Shown: positions 8,354-17,044 of the stretch, one piece after another
Layout: each line of letters starts with the position of its first letter
How positions within the stretch are numbered: position 1 is the first letter of the stretch
Source of the DNA: Mycolicibacterium setense
GTDB taxonomy: Bacteria; Actinomycetota; Actinomycetes; Mycobacteriales; Mycobacteriaceae
Length of the DNA: 64,000 bases
Direction: 5' to 3'
Assembly (NCBI RefSeq): GCF_000805385.1
Contig: NZ_JTJW01000010.1
Span: forward strand, 744,001-808,000
The notes under the pieces: model-generated
What the model was told of the DNA's origin: nothing
Database searches by the model: none
Seen by the model: the letters and a program-made list of their open reading frames with translations, nothing else
Position numbers and translations under genes: made by a program

Positions 8354-9424
8354 TCACGCTTCCGGCGGCGGCTGCACGAGGATCATATTCTCGGGTTCAA
8401 CGTCGCCGGACCAGGCGAGGGTCGGCAGCTCCGCCCCTTGGAGACCCGCAAGTTCGAGCGCCGACTTTCCCAACAAGTGTGCTGAGCGGATGGACTCACC
8501 GTTGGCAACCGAAGCGTAGAACCTTGCGGCATACATGATCGCATCGCCATCGTCGATGCTGTCAGCCATTCCGATGGCGAAGGGCACAACTTGGGCAACA
8601 CGGTCATCGATCTGCGCAGCTGACTTGCATGCGTTCAACACCACCAGCAGCGGAGGGTAGCTAGTTGCCTGTATAGCGCGTTGGAACGCACCTGCCGTGA
8701 CGACTACACCCTCGTGCCACTCGTCACGCTCCTCCTCAAACTGGATGAACTTCTCGTCACTGTGACCGGAAAAGTGGATCACGTGAGGACGGAACTTAGA
8801 GATCCCATCCAACAAGTCAGTCGTCGTAGCGGCAGGACGGACATCGAACTCGATCAAGTCTCGGTGCAGCGCAGACTCTACTGCAGCACGTATTCGCTTC
8901 TGTTCGCGTCCGATCCGCAGATCGCCCTCCGGCGACGCACCGAGAACTAGGACTCGTAGCTTCTCGGGCCGCGGAGGTCGCGGCTCGAGGCCACCTGCGT
9001 GATTGACAGCCGACTCAATACGACGAATCCGAAAATCCATCACAGAAGTGTCTGCGGCGGCGGCCCGTGCGGTTCGCTGCTGCTCCCGATTCCGTTTGCG
9101 CCCAGCGGCCTCAGCCTCCGACTGTTGAGCGCGCGCGAGCTTGGCGATCAATGCTGCCTCTTCTCTCGCGTATCCCGATGCCTTACCGTGCCACTTGGCT
9201 GCCTCGTTCCCGGCGGCTGCAGCCTTGCCTTCAAGACGTTCTGCTTCACGCTGCTTGCTGCGAGTCACAGAATCGCTCCTCGTCTTTGCACCTATCTGTC
9301 TCGCTTTTGCCGCATCCGCGCGGTACTTGGACTCTTTAGTCCGCTGGTCGCCAGCCTTCTTCTCGGCATTGATGCGCTGTTCTCGCTTCCTCTCGAGATC
9401 TCGTTGGTACTGACTTGCGCTCAT
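8354..9424 (-). CDS. CHAT-domain (caspase-like) protease with coiled-coil N-terminus
   Basis: A 356-residue protein using the ATG at 9424; an in-frame ATG at 9436 would add four residues. Residues 1-130 are a highly charged, Ala/Lys/Glu/Arg-rich coiled coil. Residues 155-356 form a CHAT peptidase domain of the caspase/separase clan. The catalytic His lies in HFSGHSD (His221) and the catalytic Cys in LNACKS (Cys266), followed by the helical GESIRSAHLLGKSALELAG segment. CHAT proteases are effectors in several bacterial defence systems (for example the gasdermin and type III CRISPR-associated craspase systems). Here it lies in a two-gene islet convergent with an unknown gene. No gasdermin-like or Cas gene is present, so a defence role is inference only. 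Confidence 0.8.
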   Translation of the reverse strand: MSASQYQRDLERKREQRINAEKKAGDQRTKESKYRADAAKARQIGAKTRSDSVTRSKQREAERLEGKAAAAGNEAAKWHGKASGYAREEAALIAKLARAQQSEAEAAGRKRNREQQRTARAAAADTSVMDFRIRRIESAVNHAGGLEPRPPRPEKLRVLVLGASPEGDLRIGREQKRIRAAVESALHRDLIEFDVRPAATTTDLLDGISKFRPHVIHFSGHSDEKFIQFEEERDEWHEGVVVTAGAFQRAIQATSYPPLLVVLNACKSAAQIDDRVAQVVPFAIGMADSIDDGDAIMYAARFYASVANGESIRSAHLLGKSALELAGLQGAELPTLAWSGDVEPENMILVQPPPEA

Positions 9425-9436
9425 CCACACACCCAT

Positions 9437-9839
9437 TCGTCCGAATCGTCGCCACGTTCGTCACCCACGCAGGAGGTACCACGGAGACTGACAGATGGCG
9501 CCGTCGACTCCAGATTGACACGCGGTGAAATACATAATGGCCGCCGGTAGAGGCCGCCTTGGTAGGTCAGGAAATATCCCAAAATTGAATGGTTGTTAGC
9601 ACACTGGGCACCTGATCGAAGGGACTTGCATGCCGAGCGCGCGTGCGCAGTGAAACGGAAACTGGCTCGGCACACCCAACTGCACCAGGCGGCGATAGGT
9701 CAGCGCGCCCAGATAAACGATGAGCTCGATAGTTCAGCTCGAAATAGATTCGTTCTGGGCAGGCGGGCTGGCTCGAACCGCGCCAATGGATCTCGGGGTA
9801 CCGACGCGTCTGCCCGCCGGGAAAGTTCGGCGACGTAAA
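9437..9839. other. Gene-free right edge of the islet
   Basis: About 400 bases between the CHAT start and the stop codon of the SpoIIM-like gene. Short frames on both strands have no ribosome site or recognisable product. The 5' half is AT-richer than its surroundings and probably contains the CHAT promoter. No direct repeat of the tRNA-like T arm was found here, so the islet end is not defined. Confidence 0.5.
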
Positions 9840-10832
9840 TCAGCCCGTCGGCACCACGTCGGGAGCATCTTCCAGGTCCCCGGTCTCCCCGGCCCGGACG
9901 GCCTTGCGGCCGAAGTGGAACACATAGCTCAAGAAGGCCAGTTCGGCGACGACACCGATGCCGATCCGCATCCAGGTCGGCAGCGGCGATGGCGTCACCA
10001 GCGCCTCGATCAGGCCGGATACCAGCAGTACGACCGCCAGTCCGATCGCCGCCGCGACCACCGCTCGCCCCTGTTCGGCCAGCACCTGCCCGCGCGGCCG
10101 GTCGCCGGGGGCGATCACCGTCCAGCCCAACCGCATTCCCACCGCGCCGGCCAGGAACACCGCGGTCAGCTCGAGTAGTCCGTGCGGGGTGAGCAGGCCG
10201 AGGAACAGGTCGCCCTTGCCTGCGCCGAACATCAGCCCGGCGTTCACACCGAGGTTCGCCGCGTTCTGGAACAGCACGTACGGGATGGGCAGCCCGAGCA
10301 GGATCGCGAAGGCGATGCACTGTGCGGCCACCCAGGAGTTGTTCACCCAGACCTGCAGGGCGAACGATGCGGCCGGGTGCTCGCTGTAGTAGGACTCGAA
10401 GTCGTGGTTGACCAATTCGTCGATCTCGCTGGGGGTTCCGATGGCCGCGTGCACTTCGGGGTTGCCCGATATCCACAGCGCCACCGCGACGGCAACCATG
10501 AAGAACGCCACCGCCGTCCCCAGCCACCAGCGCCACGACCGGTAGGCCACCACCGGGAAGGACACCGTCCAGAACCGGACGAACTCACGCCACAGCGGGG
10601 CATGCGCACCGGTCACCGCGGCGCGCGCCCGCGCCACGAGCCCCGACAACCGCCCGACCAGTACCGAATCCTGGGACGCCGATCGCACCATCGACAGATG
10701 CGTGGAGACCCGTTGATAGAGGTCGACGAGCTCGTCGACCTCGGCACCGGACAACCGTCGGCGTCGTTTTACCAACTGCTCCAACCGGTCCCAGGTGGGG
10801 CGATGGGCCATCACAAACGCATCGACGTCCAC
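9840..10832 (-). CDS. SpoIIM/DUF95-family membrane protein (Rv3694c-like)
   Basis: A 330-residue protein, the same length as Rv3694c. A cytoplasmic helical N-terminus (AHRPTWDRLEQLVKRRRRLSG) precedes about six membrane segments. The family hallmark NNSWVAAQCIAFAILLGLP and LTPHGLLELTAVFLAG lie in the membrane part. The family is named after sporulation protein SpoIIM, but mycobacterial members have no assigned role. It commonly accompanies RDD, MoxR and DUF58 genes, as here. It diverges from the RDD gene across a 32-base gap. Confidence 0.88.
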   Translation of the reverse strand: MDVDAFVMAHRPTWDRLEQLVKRRRRLSGAEVDELVDLYQRVSTHLSMVRSASQDSVLVGRLSGLVARARAAVTGAHAPLWREFVRFWTVSFPVVAYRSWRWWLGTAVAFFMVAVAVALWISGNPEVHAAIGTPSEIDELVNHDFESYYSEHPAASFALQVWVNNSWVAAQCIAFAILLGLPIPYVLFQNAANLGVNAGLMFGAGKGDLFLGLLTPHGLLELTAVFLAGAVGMRLGWTVIAPGDRPRGQVLAEQGRAVVAAAIGLAVVLLVSGLIEALVTPSPLPTWMRIGIGVVAELAFLSYVFHFGRKAVRAGETGDLEDAPDVVPTG

Positions 10833-10864
10833 CTGGCAAAGCGTAGTCGGTAGCGTGTGTCGGT

Positions 10865-11695
10865 ATGGTTTGGCAGCCCGCGCCGGTGGTCACCGGGGAC
10901 GCCGTAGTCCTCGACGTTGCGATCGCCCAATTGCCGGTGCGCACGCTGGCCGCACTGATCGACATCGTGGTGATCGGCATCGCCTACGTGGTGGGTGTGG
11001 TGTTGTGGTCGATCACCCTGACCCAGTTCGACGACGCGTTGTCGGCCGCGATCCTGATCATCTTCACGGTGCTGACCCTGGTGGGTTATCCGGTGGTGAT
11101 GGAGACCGCGACGCGTGGCCGGTCGCTGGGCAAGATGGCGCTGGGTCTGCGGGTGGTGGCCGAGGACGGCGGCCCGGAACGTTTCCGCCAGGCCTTGTTC
11201 CGGGGGCTGGCCGGGTTCGTCGAGATCTGGATGCTCACCGGTGGGCCCGCGGTGATCTGCAGTCTGTTGTCGGCCAAGGGCAGGCGGCTCGGTGACATCT
11301 TCGCCGGCACGGTGGTGATCAGTGAGCGGGGGCCCAAGCTGAATCCGATTCCGGTCATGCCGCCTGCACTGGCGTGGTGGGCCGCGTCGCTGGAACTGTC
11401 CGGGCTGGGCCCCGAGCAGGCGGAATTGGCCAGGCAGTTCCTGGCCCGGTCCGCACAACTCGATCCGCGGATACGCCATGAGATGGGACACCGGATCTTC
11501 GATGAGGTGGCCTCGCGCATCTCGCCCCCGCCGCCGCCGGGCGCGCCGGCCGAGTATGTGCTGGCCGCGGTGCTGGCCGAGCGGCACCGTCGCGCGCTCG
11601 CCCGCCTGATGCCGCAGGCCCAACCGATGACCTATCCCTCGCCGTACCCGACCTATCCGTCGCCTCCCACCAGCGGATTCACGCCGCCGAGCTAG
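10865..11695 (+). CDS. RDD-family membrane protein (Rv3695-like)
   Basis: A 276-residue protein. The RDD domain occupies roughly residues 15-150 and contains RTLAALIDIVVIGIAYVVG, whose Arg and Asp give the family its name, then GRSLGKMALGLRVVAEDGG and RLGDIFAGTVVISER. The C-terminal 120 residues are cytoplasmic, helical and finally Pro/Tyr-rich (TYPSPYPTYPSPP). RDD proteins are multi-pass membrane proteins, some implicated in transport. The gene is divergent from the SpoIIM-like gene, as in M. tuberculosis. Confidence 0.87.
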   Translation: MVWQPAPVVTGDAVVLDVAIAQLPVRTLAALIDIVVIGIAYVVGVVLWSITLTQFDDALSAAILIIFTVLTLVGYPVVMETATRGRSLGKMALGLRVVAEDGGPERFRQALFRGLAGFVEIWMLTGGPAVICSLLSAKGRRLGDIFAGTVVISERGPKLNPIPVMPPALAWWAASLELSGLGPEQAELARQFLARSAQLDPRIRHEMGHRIFDEVASRISPPPPPGAPAEYVLAAVLAERHRRALARLMPQAQPMTYPSPYPTYPSPPTSGFTPPS

Positions 11696-11699
11696 CGTG

Positions 11700-11747
11700 T
11701 GGGACATCACTGTCCCATTTTGGTCCGCTTATGCTACATTTTGATCC
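11700..11747. promoter_or_regulatory. Candidate operator upstream of lfrR
   Basis: A perfect 7-bp inverted repeat, TGGGACA-TCAC-TGTCCCA, lies at 11700-11717. Two direct repeats follow, CATTTTGGTCC (11716-11726) and CATTTTGATCC (11737-11747), whose starts are 21 bases apart, about two helical turns. The second copy ends directly at the lfrR start codon. M. smegmatis LfrR is known to bind its own promoter and repress lfrRA. These repeats are the obvious candidates for that site, which is inference from position and symmetry. Confidence 0.55.
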
Positions 11748-12320
11748 ATGACCAACTCGGTATCGACGCACAGCGGGCCGCGGGAGCGCACCCGTAAGGC
11801 GATTCTCGATGCCGCGATGACGGTCCTTGCCGACAATCCGTCGGCCTCACTCAGCGATATCGCCACCGCGGCCGATGTCGGCCGCAGCACCGTGCACCGG
11901 TACTACCCGGAGCGCACCGAGCTGCTGCGCGCCCTGGCCCGGCACGTGCACGAGCTCAGCAATGCCGCCATCGACCGTGCGGATCCGATGCACGGCCCCG
12001 CCGACGCGGCGCTGCGCCGCGTGGTGGAGAGCCAGCTCGACCTGGGTCCGATCGTGCTGTTCGTCTACAGCGAGCCGACGATCCTGGCCGATCGTGAGTT
12101 GGCCGCCCACCTGGACACCGGCGACGAGGCAATCGTCGAACTGCTCAACCGAGCCTCGGTCGACAGGCCCGAATATCCCCCAGGATGGGCCCGGCGGGTG
12201 TTCTGGGCCCTGCTTGACGCCGGCTACGAAGCCGCCAAGCAGGACGGCACACCGCGCCACCAAATCGTCGACGCCATCATGACCAGCCTGACCGCGGGCA
12301 CCATTCACCTGCGCGGCTGA
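11748..12320 (+). CDS. lfrR: TetR-family repressor LfrR
   Basis: A 190-residue TetR-family regulator. The N-terminal helix-turn-helix runs RKAILDAAMTVLADN, SLSDIATAADVGRSTVHRYY and PERTELLRALARH. The C-terminal part is the helical ligand-binding domain. The gene lies 34 bases upstream of, and in line with, an LfrA-type efflux gene, exactly as in M. smegmatis, where LfrR represses lfrA and is released by drugs such as ethidium. The pairing, size and position near glpK support the symbol. Probable control sites lie immediately upstream. Confidence 0.85.
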   Translation: MTNSVSTHSGPRERTRKAILDAAMTVLADNPSASLSDIATAADVGRSTVHRYYPERTELLRALARHVHELSNAAIDRADPMHGPADAALRRVVESQLDLGPIVLFVYSEPTILADRELAAHLDTGDEAIVELLNRASVDRPEYPPGWARRVFWALLDAGYEAAKQDGTPRHQIVDAIMTSLTAGTIHLRG

Positions 12321-12354
12321 CCCAAACTCTTTTCAAGTACTTGGAGCCAACCCC

Positions 12355-13878
12355 ATGTCCATCCGTCTCGAAGGCAGCCCCTCGGTGGCCTCAACCCCCA
12401 AGCGCTCGTGGGTAGCGCTGGCCGTATTGATGTTGCCGGTGCTGCTGATCGCCATCGACAACACCGTCCTGGCCTTCGCATTGCCTGCGATCGCCGAGGA
12501 CTTCCGCCCCGCGGCGTCCACTCAGCTCTGGATCGTCGACGTCTACTCACTGGTCCTGGCCGCACTGCTGGTCGCGATGGGCGGGCTGGGTGACCGGTTC
12601 GGCCGACGCCGCCTTCTGCTCATCGGCGCCACGGGCTTCGCGATCGTCTCGGTTGCCGCGGCTTTCGCGCCGAGCGCGGCCTATCTGGTCGTCGCCCGCG
12701 CGGCGCTCGGCGTGTTCGGCGCGATGCTGATGCCCTCGACGCTGTCGCTGATCCGCAACATCTTCACCGAGGCGTCGTCGCGCCGGCTCGCGATCGCCAT
12801 CTGGGCATCGTGCTTTACCGCGGGCTCGACGCTTGGCCCGATCGTCGGCGGCGCATTGCTGCAGCATTTCCATTGGGGCTCGGTGTTTCTCGTGGCGGTG
12901 CCGATCCTGCTGCCCCTGCTGGTGCTGGGGCCGCGGCTGGTGCCGGAATCACGTGACCCGAATCCGGGTCCGCTGGATCTGCTGAGCGTGGCGCTGTCGT
13001 TCACCGCGATGCTTCCGTTCGTGTGGGCCATCAAGACCGCTGCCCATGACGGCTTGTCCGGCAGTGTCGTCGCGGCATTCGCGATCGGCGTCGCCGCGGG
13101 CGTGCTGTTCGTGCGGCGGCAGAACCGCAGTGCCACACCGATGCTCGACATGGGGCTGTTCTCCTACGCGCCGTTCAGCGCGTCGATCCTGGCGAACTTC
13201 CTGTCGATCGTGGGCCTGATCGGGTTCATCTTCTTCATTTCGCAGCACCTGCAGTTGGTGCTCGGCCTGTCACCACTGGCAGCCGGTCTGGTGACACTGC
13301 CGGGTGCGGTGGTGTCGATGATCGCCGGTCTGGCGGTGGTCAGGGCCGCCAAGCGGTTCGCACCCGACCGCCTCATGGTCTTCGGCCTGGTGTTCGTCGC
13401 GGCCGGGTTCGCGCTCATCCTGCTGTTCCGCCACGACCTCTCGGTGGCTGCGGTGATCGCGTCGTTCGTGGTGCTGGAGCTGGGTGTCGGCGTGTCGCAG
13501 ACGGTGTCCAACGACACCATCGTGGCATCGGTGCCCGCGGCGAAAGCCGGTGCGGCGTCCGCGGTCTCGGAGACCGCGTACGAGCTGGGCGCGGTGGTGG
13601 GCACCGCGACGCTCGGCACGATCTTCACCGCGTTCTACCGCAACAACATCCAGGTGCCTGCCGGGCTGACCTCGACGCAGGCCGGTGATGCCGCCGAGAG
13701 CATCGGCGGGGCGGTGTCGGTGGCCGCCGAGCTGCCCGCCAAGACCGCTGACGTGCTGATGGATTCGGCGCGCCTGGCGTTCGATTCCGGCATCGCGCCG
13801 ACGGCGATCATCGCGGCGACGCTGGCGCTGACGGCGGCTGGGATCGTGGCGGCGGCGTTCCGCAGCCAGCGGAGTTGA
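12355..13878 (+). CDS. lfrA: LfrA-type multidrug efflux transporter (MFS, DHA2, 14 TM)
   Basis: A 507-residue major facilitator transporter with about 14 transmembrane segments. It carries the DHA2 motif C-like GARASLG-type region (CFTAGSTLGPIVGGALL), motif A (GGLGDRFGRRRLL) and the acidic intramembrane D1 segment LLIAIDNTVL. The sequence closely follows my recollection of M. smegmatis LfrA, which exports fluoroquinolones, ethidium and acridines using the proton gradient. It is cotranscribed with lfrR. Family assignment is firm; substrate range is by analogy. Confidence 0.9.
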   Translation: MSIRLEGSPSVASTPKRSWVALAVLMLPVLLIAIDNTVLAFALPAIAEDFRPAASTQLWIVDVYSLVLAALLVAMGGLGDRFGRRRLLLIGATGFAIVSVAAAFAPSAAYLVVARAALGVFGAMLMPSTLSLIRNIFTEASSRRLAIAIWASCFTAGSTLGPIVGGALLQHFHWGSVFLVAVPILLPLLVLGPRLVPESRDPNPGPLDLLSVALSFTAMLPFVWAIKTAAHDGLSGSVVAAFAIGVAAGVLFVRRQNRSATPMLDMGLFSYAPFSASILANFLSIVGLIGFIFFISQHLQLVLGLSPLAAGLVTLPGAVVSMIAGLAVVRAAKRFAPDRLMVFGLVFVAAGFALILLFRHDLSVAAVIASFVVLELGVGVSQTVSNDTIVASVPAAKAGAASAVSETAYELGAVVGTATLGTIFTAFYRNNIQVPAGLTSTQAGDAAESIGGAVSVAAELPAKTADVLMDSARLAFDSGIAPTAIIAATLALTAAGIVAAAFRSQRS

Positions 13879-13947
13879 GGCCCATTGGCCAGTGGTGACA
13901 CGTGATCCGCGAATATCCGTGCCACAACTGGCCACTCGGCGAGTCGC

Positions 13948-14427
13948 TCAGCGCTGAGCCAGCCCGACCAACATCAGCACTGCACCGACGAACCCGGTGA
14001 CCGTGCGGACATGGTTCCACGCCGTCCAGGTGGTGAAGTAGGCCTGCCATTCGGCCACGGCGTCGGCGGGATCGGCACGGTCCAGGCGATTGTTGAGCGG
14101 GACGTTGAACACCATGGTGACCACGAAGCCGAGCACCCCGAAGACCGCCCCGGCCAACAGCACCCAGCTGCCCGGCTGGCCGATCCGGGTCAGCGCGACG
14201 ATCCCGACAGCAAGTGCCAACAGGGCAGATCCGATGAAGAACAGCAGGAACGGCGCGTTGTTGTTGGCTTCGGTGTTCATGCCGCGCATCGCCGTGAAGG
14301 CCTCCGCCGGCCCGGTGCGGTCGAGGCCGCGCATTACGAATGTCGAGAACGCGTAGAAGAGGCCGCCCATCGCCGCGCTGGCAAGAGCGGCGGCTGCGGT
14401 GAGGACGACGACGGGGCTCAGGTTCAT
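13948..14427 (-). CDS. DUF1772 (anthrone-oxygenase-like) membrane protein
   Basis: A 159-residue, four-helix membrane protein starting MNLSPVVVLTAAAALASAAM. The conserved motifs are GGLFYAFSTFVMRGL in helix 1, NNAPFLLFF in helix 2, and NVPLNNRL followed by W-x-x-W-x-x-x-N (TTWTAWNHVR) near the last helix. This is the DUF1772 pattern, related by name to fungal anthrone oxygenases. Most bacterial members are uncharacterised. An upstream in-frame ATG (near 14463) would add a non-conserved leader, so I prefer 14427. It is divergent from the methyltransferase gene at 14503. Confidence 0.82.
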   Translation of the reverse strand: MNLSPVVVLTAAAALASAAMGGLFYAFSTFVMRGLDRTGPAEAFTAMRGMNTEANNNAPFLLFFIGSALLALAVGIVALTRIGQPGSWVLLAGAVFGVLGFVVTMVFNVPLNNRLDRADPADAVAEWQAYFTTWTAWNHVRTVTGFVGAVLMLVGLAQR

Positions 14428-14502
14428 ACGAACAGCGAACCGCCGATCGGCCGGACGTTCCATCGCTGACAGTCCTGTTTTCATACGTGGGAGTCTTGAT
14501 AG

Positions 14503-15261
14503 ATGACGCGTGATTTCGACGCCCTGGTGGCCGAGGCCGAGTCGGCACCCGTCGAGGGTTGGGACTTCTCCTGGTTGCAGGGCCGGGCCACCGAAGCGCG
14601 GCCGTCGTGGGGATACGGGCGCTTGATGAGGGACCGGCTTGCCCAGGCGACGGCAGCCCTGGACATCCAGACCGGCGGTGGTGAGGTGCTGGCCGGTGCC
14701 ACCCAGTTGCCGCCCACGATGGCCGCGACCGAGTCGTGGCCCCCGAACGTGGCCGCAGCGACCAGACTGCTCAGCCCCCGCGGTGTGGTCGTGGTCGCGA
14801 CCGGCGAGGAGCCGCCGCTGCCGTTCGCCGACGCGGCTTTCGATTTGGTGATCAGCCGGCATCCGACCACGGTGTGGTGGGACGAGATCGCCCGGGTGTT
14901 GACCCCGGGCGGCTCCTATCTGGCCCAACATGTCGGCCCGGCAAGCGTTTTCGAGTTGACCGAGTTCTTTCTCGGACCACAGCCGGAGGCCCGCAGGGCG
15001 CGCGATCCCGAAATCGAGTCGGCCGCGGCACGGGCCGCGGGCCTCGACGTCGTCGACCTGCGCGCTGAACGCCTGCCGATGAAGTTCTTCGACATCGGCG
15101 CGGTGGTGTACTTCCTGCGCAAGGTCATCTGGATCGTGCCCGGCTTCACGGTTGACGGCTATCGCGACCGACTCGCGGCACTACACGGGCGAATCGAGGC
15201 CGACGGCCCCTTCGTCGCGCACTCGTCGCGGCACCTGATCGAGGCGCGCAAGCCGGGTTGA
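14503..15261 (+). CDS. Class I SAM-dependent methyltransferase
   Basis: A 252-residue protein. Motif I is altered: DIQTGGGEVLA at about residue 55 stands where a glycine-rich SAM loop is expected. The later motifs FADAAFDLVISRHPT and IARVLTPGGSYLAQHVGP match the middle strands of class I methyltransferases. It ends in a conserved VAHSSRHLIEARKPG segment seen in a common actinobacterial subgroup. The substrate is unknown. The gene stands alone and is followed 16 bases later by an AraC regulator in the same direction. Confidence 0.8.
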   Translation: MTRDFDALVAEAESAPVEGWDFSWLQGRATEARPSWGYGRLMRDRLAQATAALDIQTGGGEVLAGATQLPPTMAATESWPPNVAAATRLLSPRGVVVVATGEEPPLPFADAAFDLVISRHPTTVWWDEIARVLTPGGSYLAQHVGPASVFELTEFFLGPQPEARRARDPEIESAAARAAGLDVVDLRAERLPMKFFDIGAVVYFLRKVIWIVPGFTVDGYRDRLAALHGRIEADGPFVAHSSRHLIEARKPG

Positions 15262-15277
15262 GCGTTAATCTACGGTT

Positions 15278-16204
15278 GTGGACGCCCTGGTCGGCCTGCT
15301 CGACGGGGTACGCGCGCGGGGCGCGTTCGTGTTGCGGCTGCGCATGGACCCGCCCTGGTCTCTTGCCATCCGCGACGAAGCACCGTTGGCGCTGATCTGT
15401 CAGACCCGCGGTGACGCCGTGATCGTCGGCGATCACAGCGGCACATTCCGGTTGGCCGCGGGCGACGTCGCGTTGACCCGTGGCACCGAAAACTACGTCT
15501 TCGCAGACGATCCGGGCACCCTGCCGAGTGTCGTCATCCACCCCGGGCAGCGTTGCACGACGTTGTCCGGTGAGGATCTGCATTTCGAGATGTCACTGGG
15601 CCTGCGCAGTTGGGGCAACAGCGCAGCCGGATCATCGGAGTCCATCGTCTGCGCCTACGAGGGCCGCAGTGAGGTCAGCGCCCGCCTGCTCGACGCGCTG
15701 CCCGCGGTGCTCGTGCTGCGGGCGGACGAGTGGGACACCCCGCTGATCGATCTGCTGTCCAGCGAGGCCGGCCGCGACGGCCCCGGGCAGGAGGCCTACC
15801 TCGACCGCCTGCTCGACCTGCTGCTGATCGGGGTGTTGCGCACGTGGTTCGACCGGGCCGGCAATGCCCCGTCGTGGTGGCAGGCCGAACGGGACCCTGT
15901 CGTCGGACCGGCCCTGAAACTCATCTACAACAATCCGGCCCACTCCTGGACGGTGGCCAATCTCGCTGCAGCCGTGGGATGTTCGCGTGCGGTGTTCGCC
16001 CGGAGGTTCACCGATCAGGTGGGCGAACCGCCGATCGCGTTCCTCACCGGCTGGCGGCTGGCGCTGGCCGCCGACCTGCTGCGGGGCAGCGAAGCCACGA
16101 TCGCCGCCGTGGCCCGGCAGGTCGGCTACTCGACGCCGTTTGCGTTGAGCAGCGCGTTCAAGCGCGCGTATGGCCTCAGCCCGAATGAACACCGGGCAGT
16201 GTGA
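15278..16204 (+). CDS. AraC-family regulator with cupin sensor domain
   Basis: A 308-residue regulator with a GTG start. Residues 1-170 form a cupin_6-type sensor (FVLRLRMDPPWSLAIRDEAP then GDVALTRGTENYVFADDPG). Residues 205-305 form the double helix-turn-helix AraC domain, with WTVANLAAAVGCSRAVFARR and ATIAAVARQVGYSTPFALSS followed by FKRAYGLSPNEHR. Such regulators usually control a neighbouring enzyme or transporter gene. Nearby candidates are the methyltransferase just upstream or the PadR gene downstream, but no target is proven. Confidence 0.9.
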   Translation: MDALVGLLDGVRARGAFVLRLRMDPPWSLAIRDEAPLALICQTRGDAVIVGDHSGTFRLAAGDVALTRGTENYVFADDPGTLPSVVIHPGQRCTTLSGEDLHFEMSLGLRSWGNSAAGSSESIVCAYEGRSEVSARLLDALPAVLVLRADEWDTPLIDLLSSEAGRDGPGQEAYLDRLLDLLLIGVLRTWFDRAGNAPSWWQAERDPVVGPALKLIYNNPAHSWTVANLAAAVGCSRAVFARRFTDQVGEPPIAFLTGWRLALAADLLRGSEATIAAVARQVGYSTPFALSSAFKRAYGLSPNEHRAV

Positions 16205-16233
16205 CGACTCCACTCTCGACAACCGATAGATCC

Positions 16234-16243
16234 CGATATATCG
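16234..16243. promoter_or_regulatory. Palindrome CGATATATCG upstream of padR-type gene
   Basis: A perfect 10-bp palindrome at 16234-16243, with a related half-site CGATAG at 16224-16229, about 58 bases before the PadR-type start. PadR repressors often bind AT-centred palindromes in their own promoters. Autoregulation is therefore plausible but unproven. Confidence 0.35.
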
Positions 16244-16300
16244 TTGACGCATCGGAAGCGCTAAGGAGCGCTCCTCAACGACAACGAAGGATCCACTCCC

Positions 16301-17026
16301 ATGACCAACCCATTCACTCCACAATCAGGCGGCTTCGGATTCGTCCCCCTCGGACGCGAAGAGGCCCGCATCATGTTCCGGCAGGCCCGCGCCGCTCGCC
16401 GTGACCTCCGCGAGCAGATGCGCGCGCAAGCCGAGGCCGTTCGCGACCAGGGCGTCGACGCCACCTGCCAGACCGGATTCGGCTTCGACGGGCGCGGCGG
16501 ACGAGGACTCGGCTTCGGGTTCGGGCCCGGCCCGCTCGGCGGCCCCCTCGGCGGACCGTTCGGCGGGCACCGCGGCCGCGGCGGACGACGCGGCCGGCGC
16601 GGCGATGTCCGCGCCGCCATCCTGACCCTGCTGACCGAACGGCCCATGCACGGCTACGAGATGACGCAGGAGATCGCGGCCCGCAGCAACAACCTGTGGA
16701 AGCCAAGCCCCGGCTCGGTGTACCCGACGCTGCAATTGCTGGTCGACGAAGGACTGATCGTCCCGACCGAATCCGAGGGCAGCAAGAAAACCTTCGAGCT
16801 GACCGAAGAGGGCCGGCAGGCCGCGGCCCAGATCGAGACCCCGCCGTGGGCCCAGATCGCCGACGATGCCGATCCCGGTGCCGTCAACCTGCATTCGGCC
16901 GTCACCCAGCTGATGGCCGCCGTCGGCCAGTCGGCCTTTGCCGGCGGCGAGGACCAGCGGCAACGCATCCTCGACGTCGTCAACAACGCCCGCCGCGAGA
17001 TCTACCAGATCCTCGGCGAGGAGTAG
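16301..17026 (+). CDS. PadR-family transcriptional regulator with Gly/Arg-rich N-terminus
   Basis: A 241-residue protein. Residues 45-105 form a low-complexity stretch of Gly, Arg and Phe. A PadR winged helix begins with VRAAILTLLTERPMHGYEM and continues through SPGSVYPTLQLLVDEGL and the wing GSKKTFELTEEG. The C-terminal helices form the usual dimerisation region. The Gly/Arg-rich leader is typical of many actinobacterial PadR proteins and may be flexible. The upstream palindrome at 16234 is a candidate site. Targets are unknown. Confidence 0.88.
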   Translation: MTNPFTPQSGGFGFVPLGREEARIMFRQARAARRDLREQMRAQAEAVRDQGVDATCQTGFGFDGRGGRGLGFGFGPGPLGGPLGGPFGGHRGRGGRRGRRGDVRAAILTLLTERPMHGYEMTQEIAARSNNLWKPSPGSVYPTLQLLVDEGLIVPTESEGSKKTFELTEEGRQAAAQIETPPWAQIADDADPGAVNLHSAVTQLMAAVGQSAFAGGEDQRQRILDVVNNARREIYQILGEE

Positions 17027-17044
17027 AGCCCGTAGGCTGCCCTC

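Noticed and set aside
8126..8485. A 119-codon + strand frame after the 367-residue islet gene.
   Set aside because: It runs into the antisense of the CHAT gene, has no ribosome site and no recognisable sequence.
9437..9839. Short frames between the CHAT gene and the SpoIIM gene as possible small genes.
   Set aside because: None has a ribosome site or a plausible product, and they overlap each other on both strands.
13808..14548. A 246-codon - strand frame overlapping the DUF1772 gene.
   Set aside because: It is a different frame of the same strand with Arg/Pro-rich composition, while the DUF1772 frame carries the conserved motifs.
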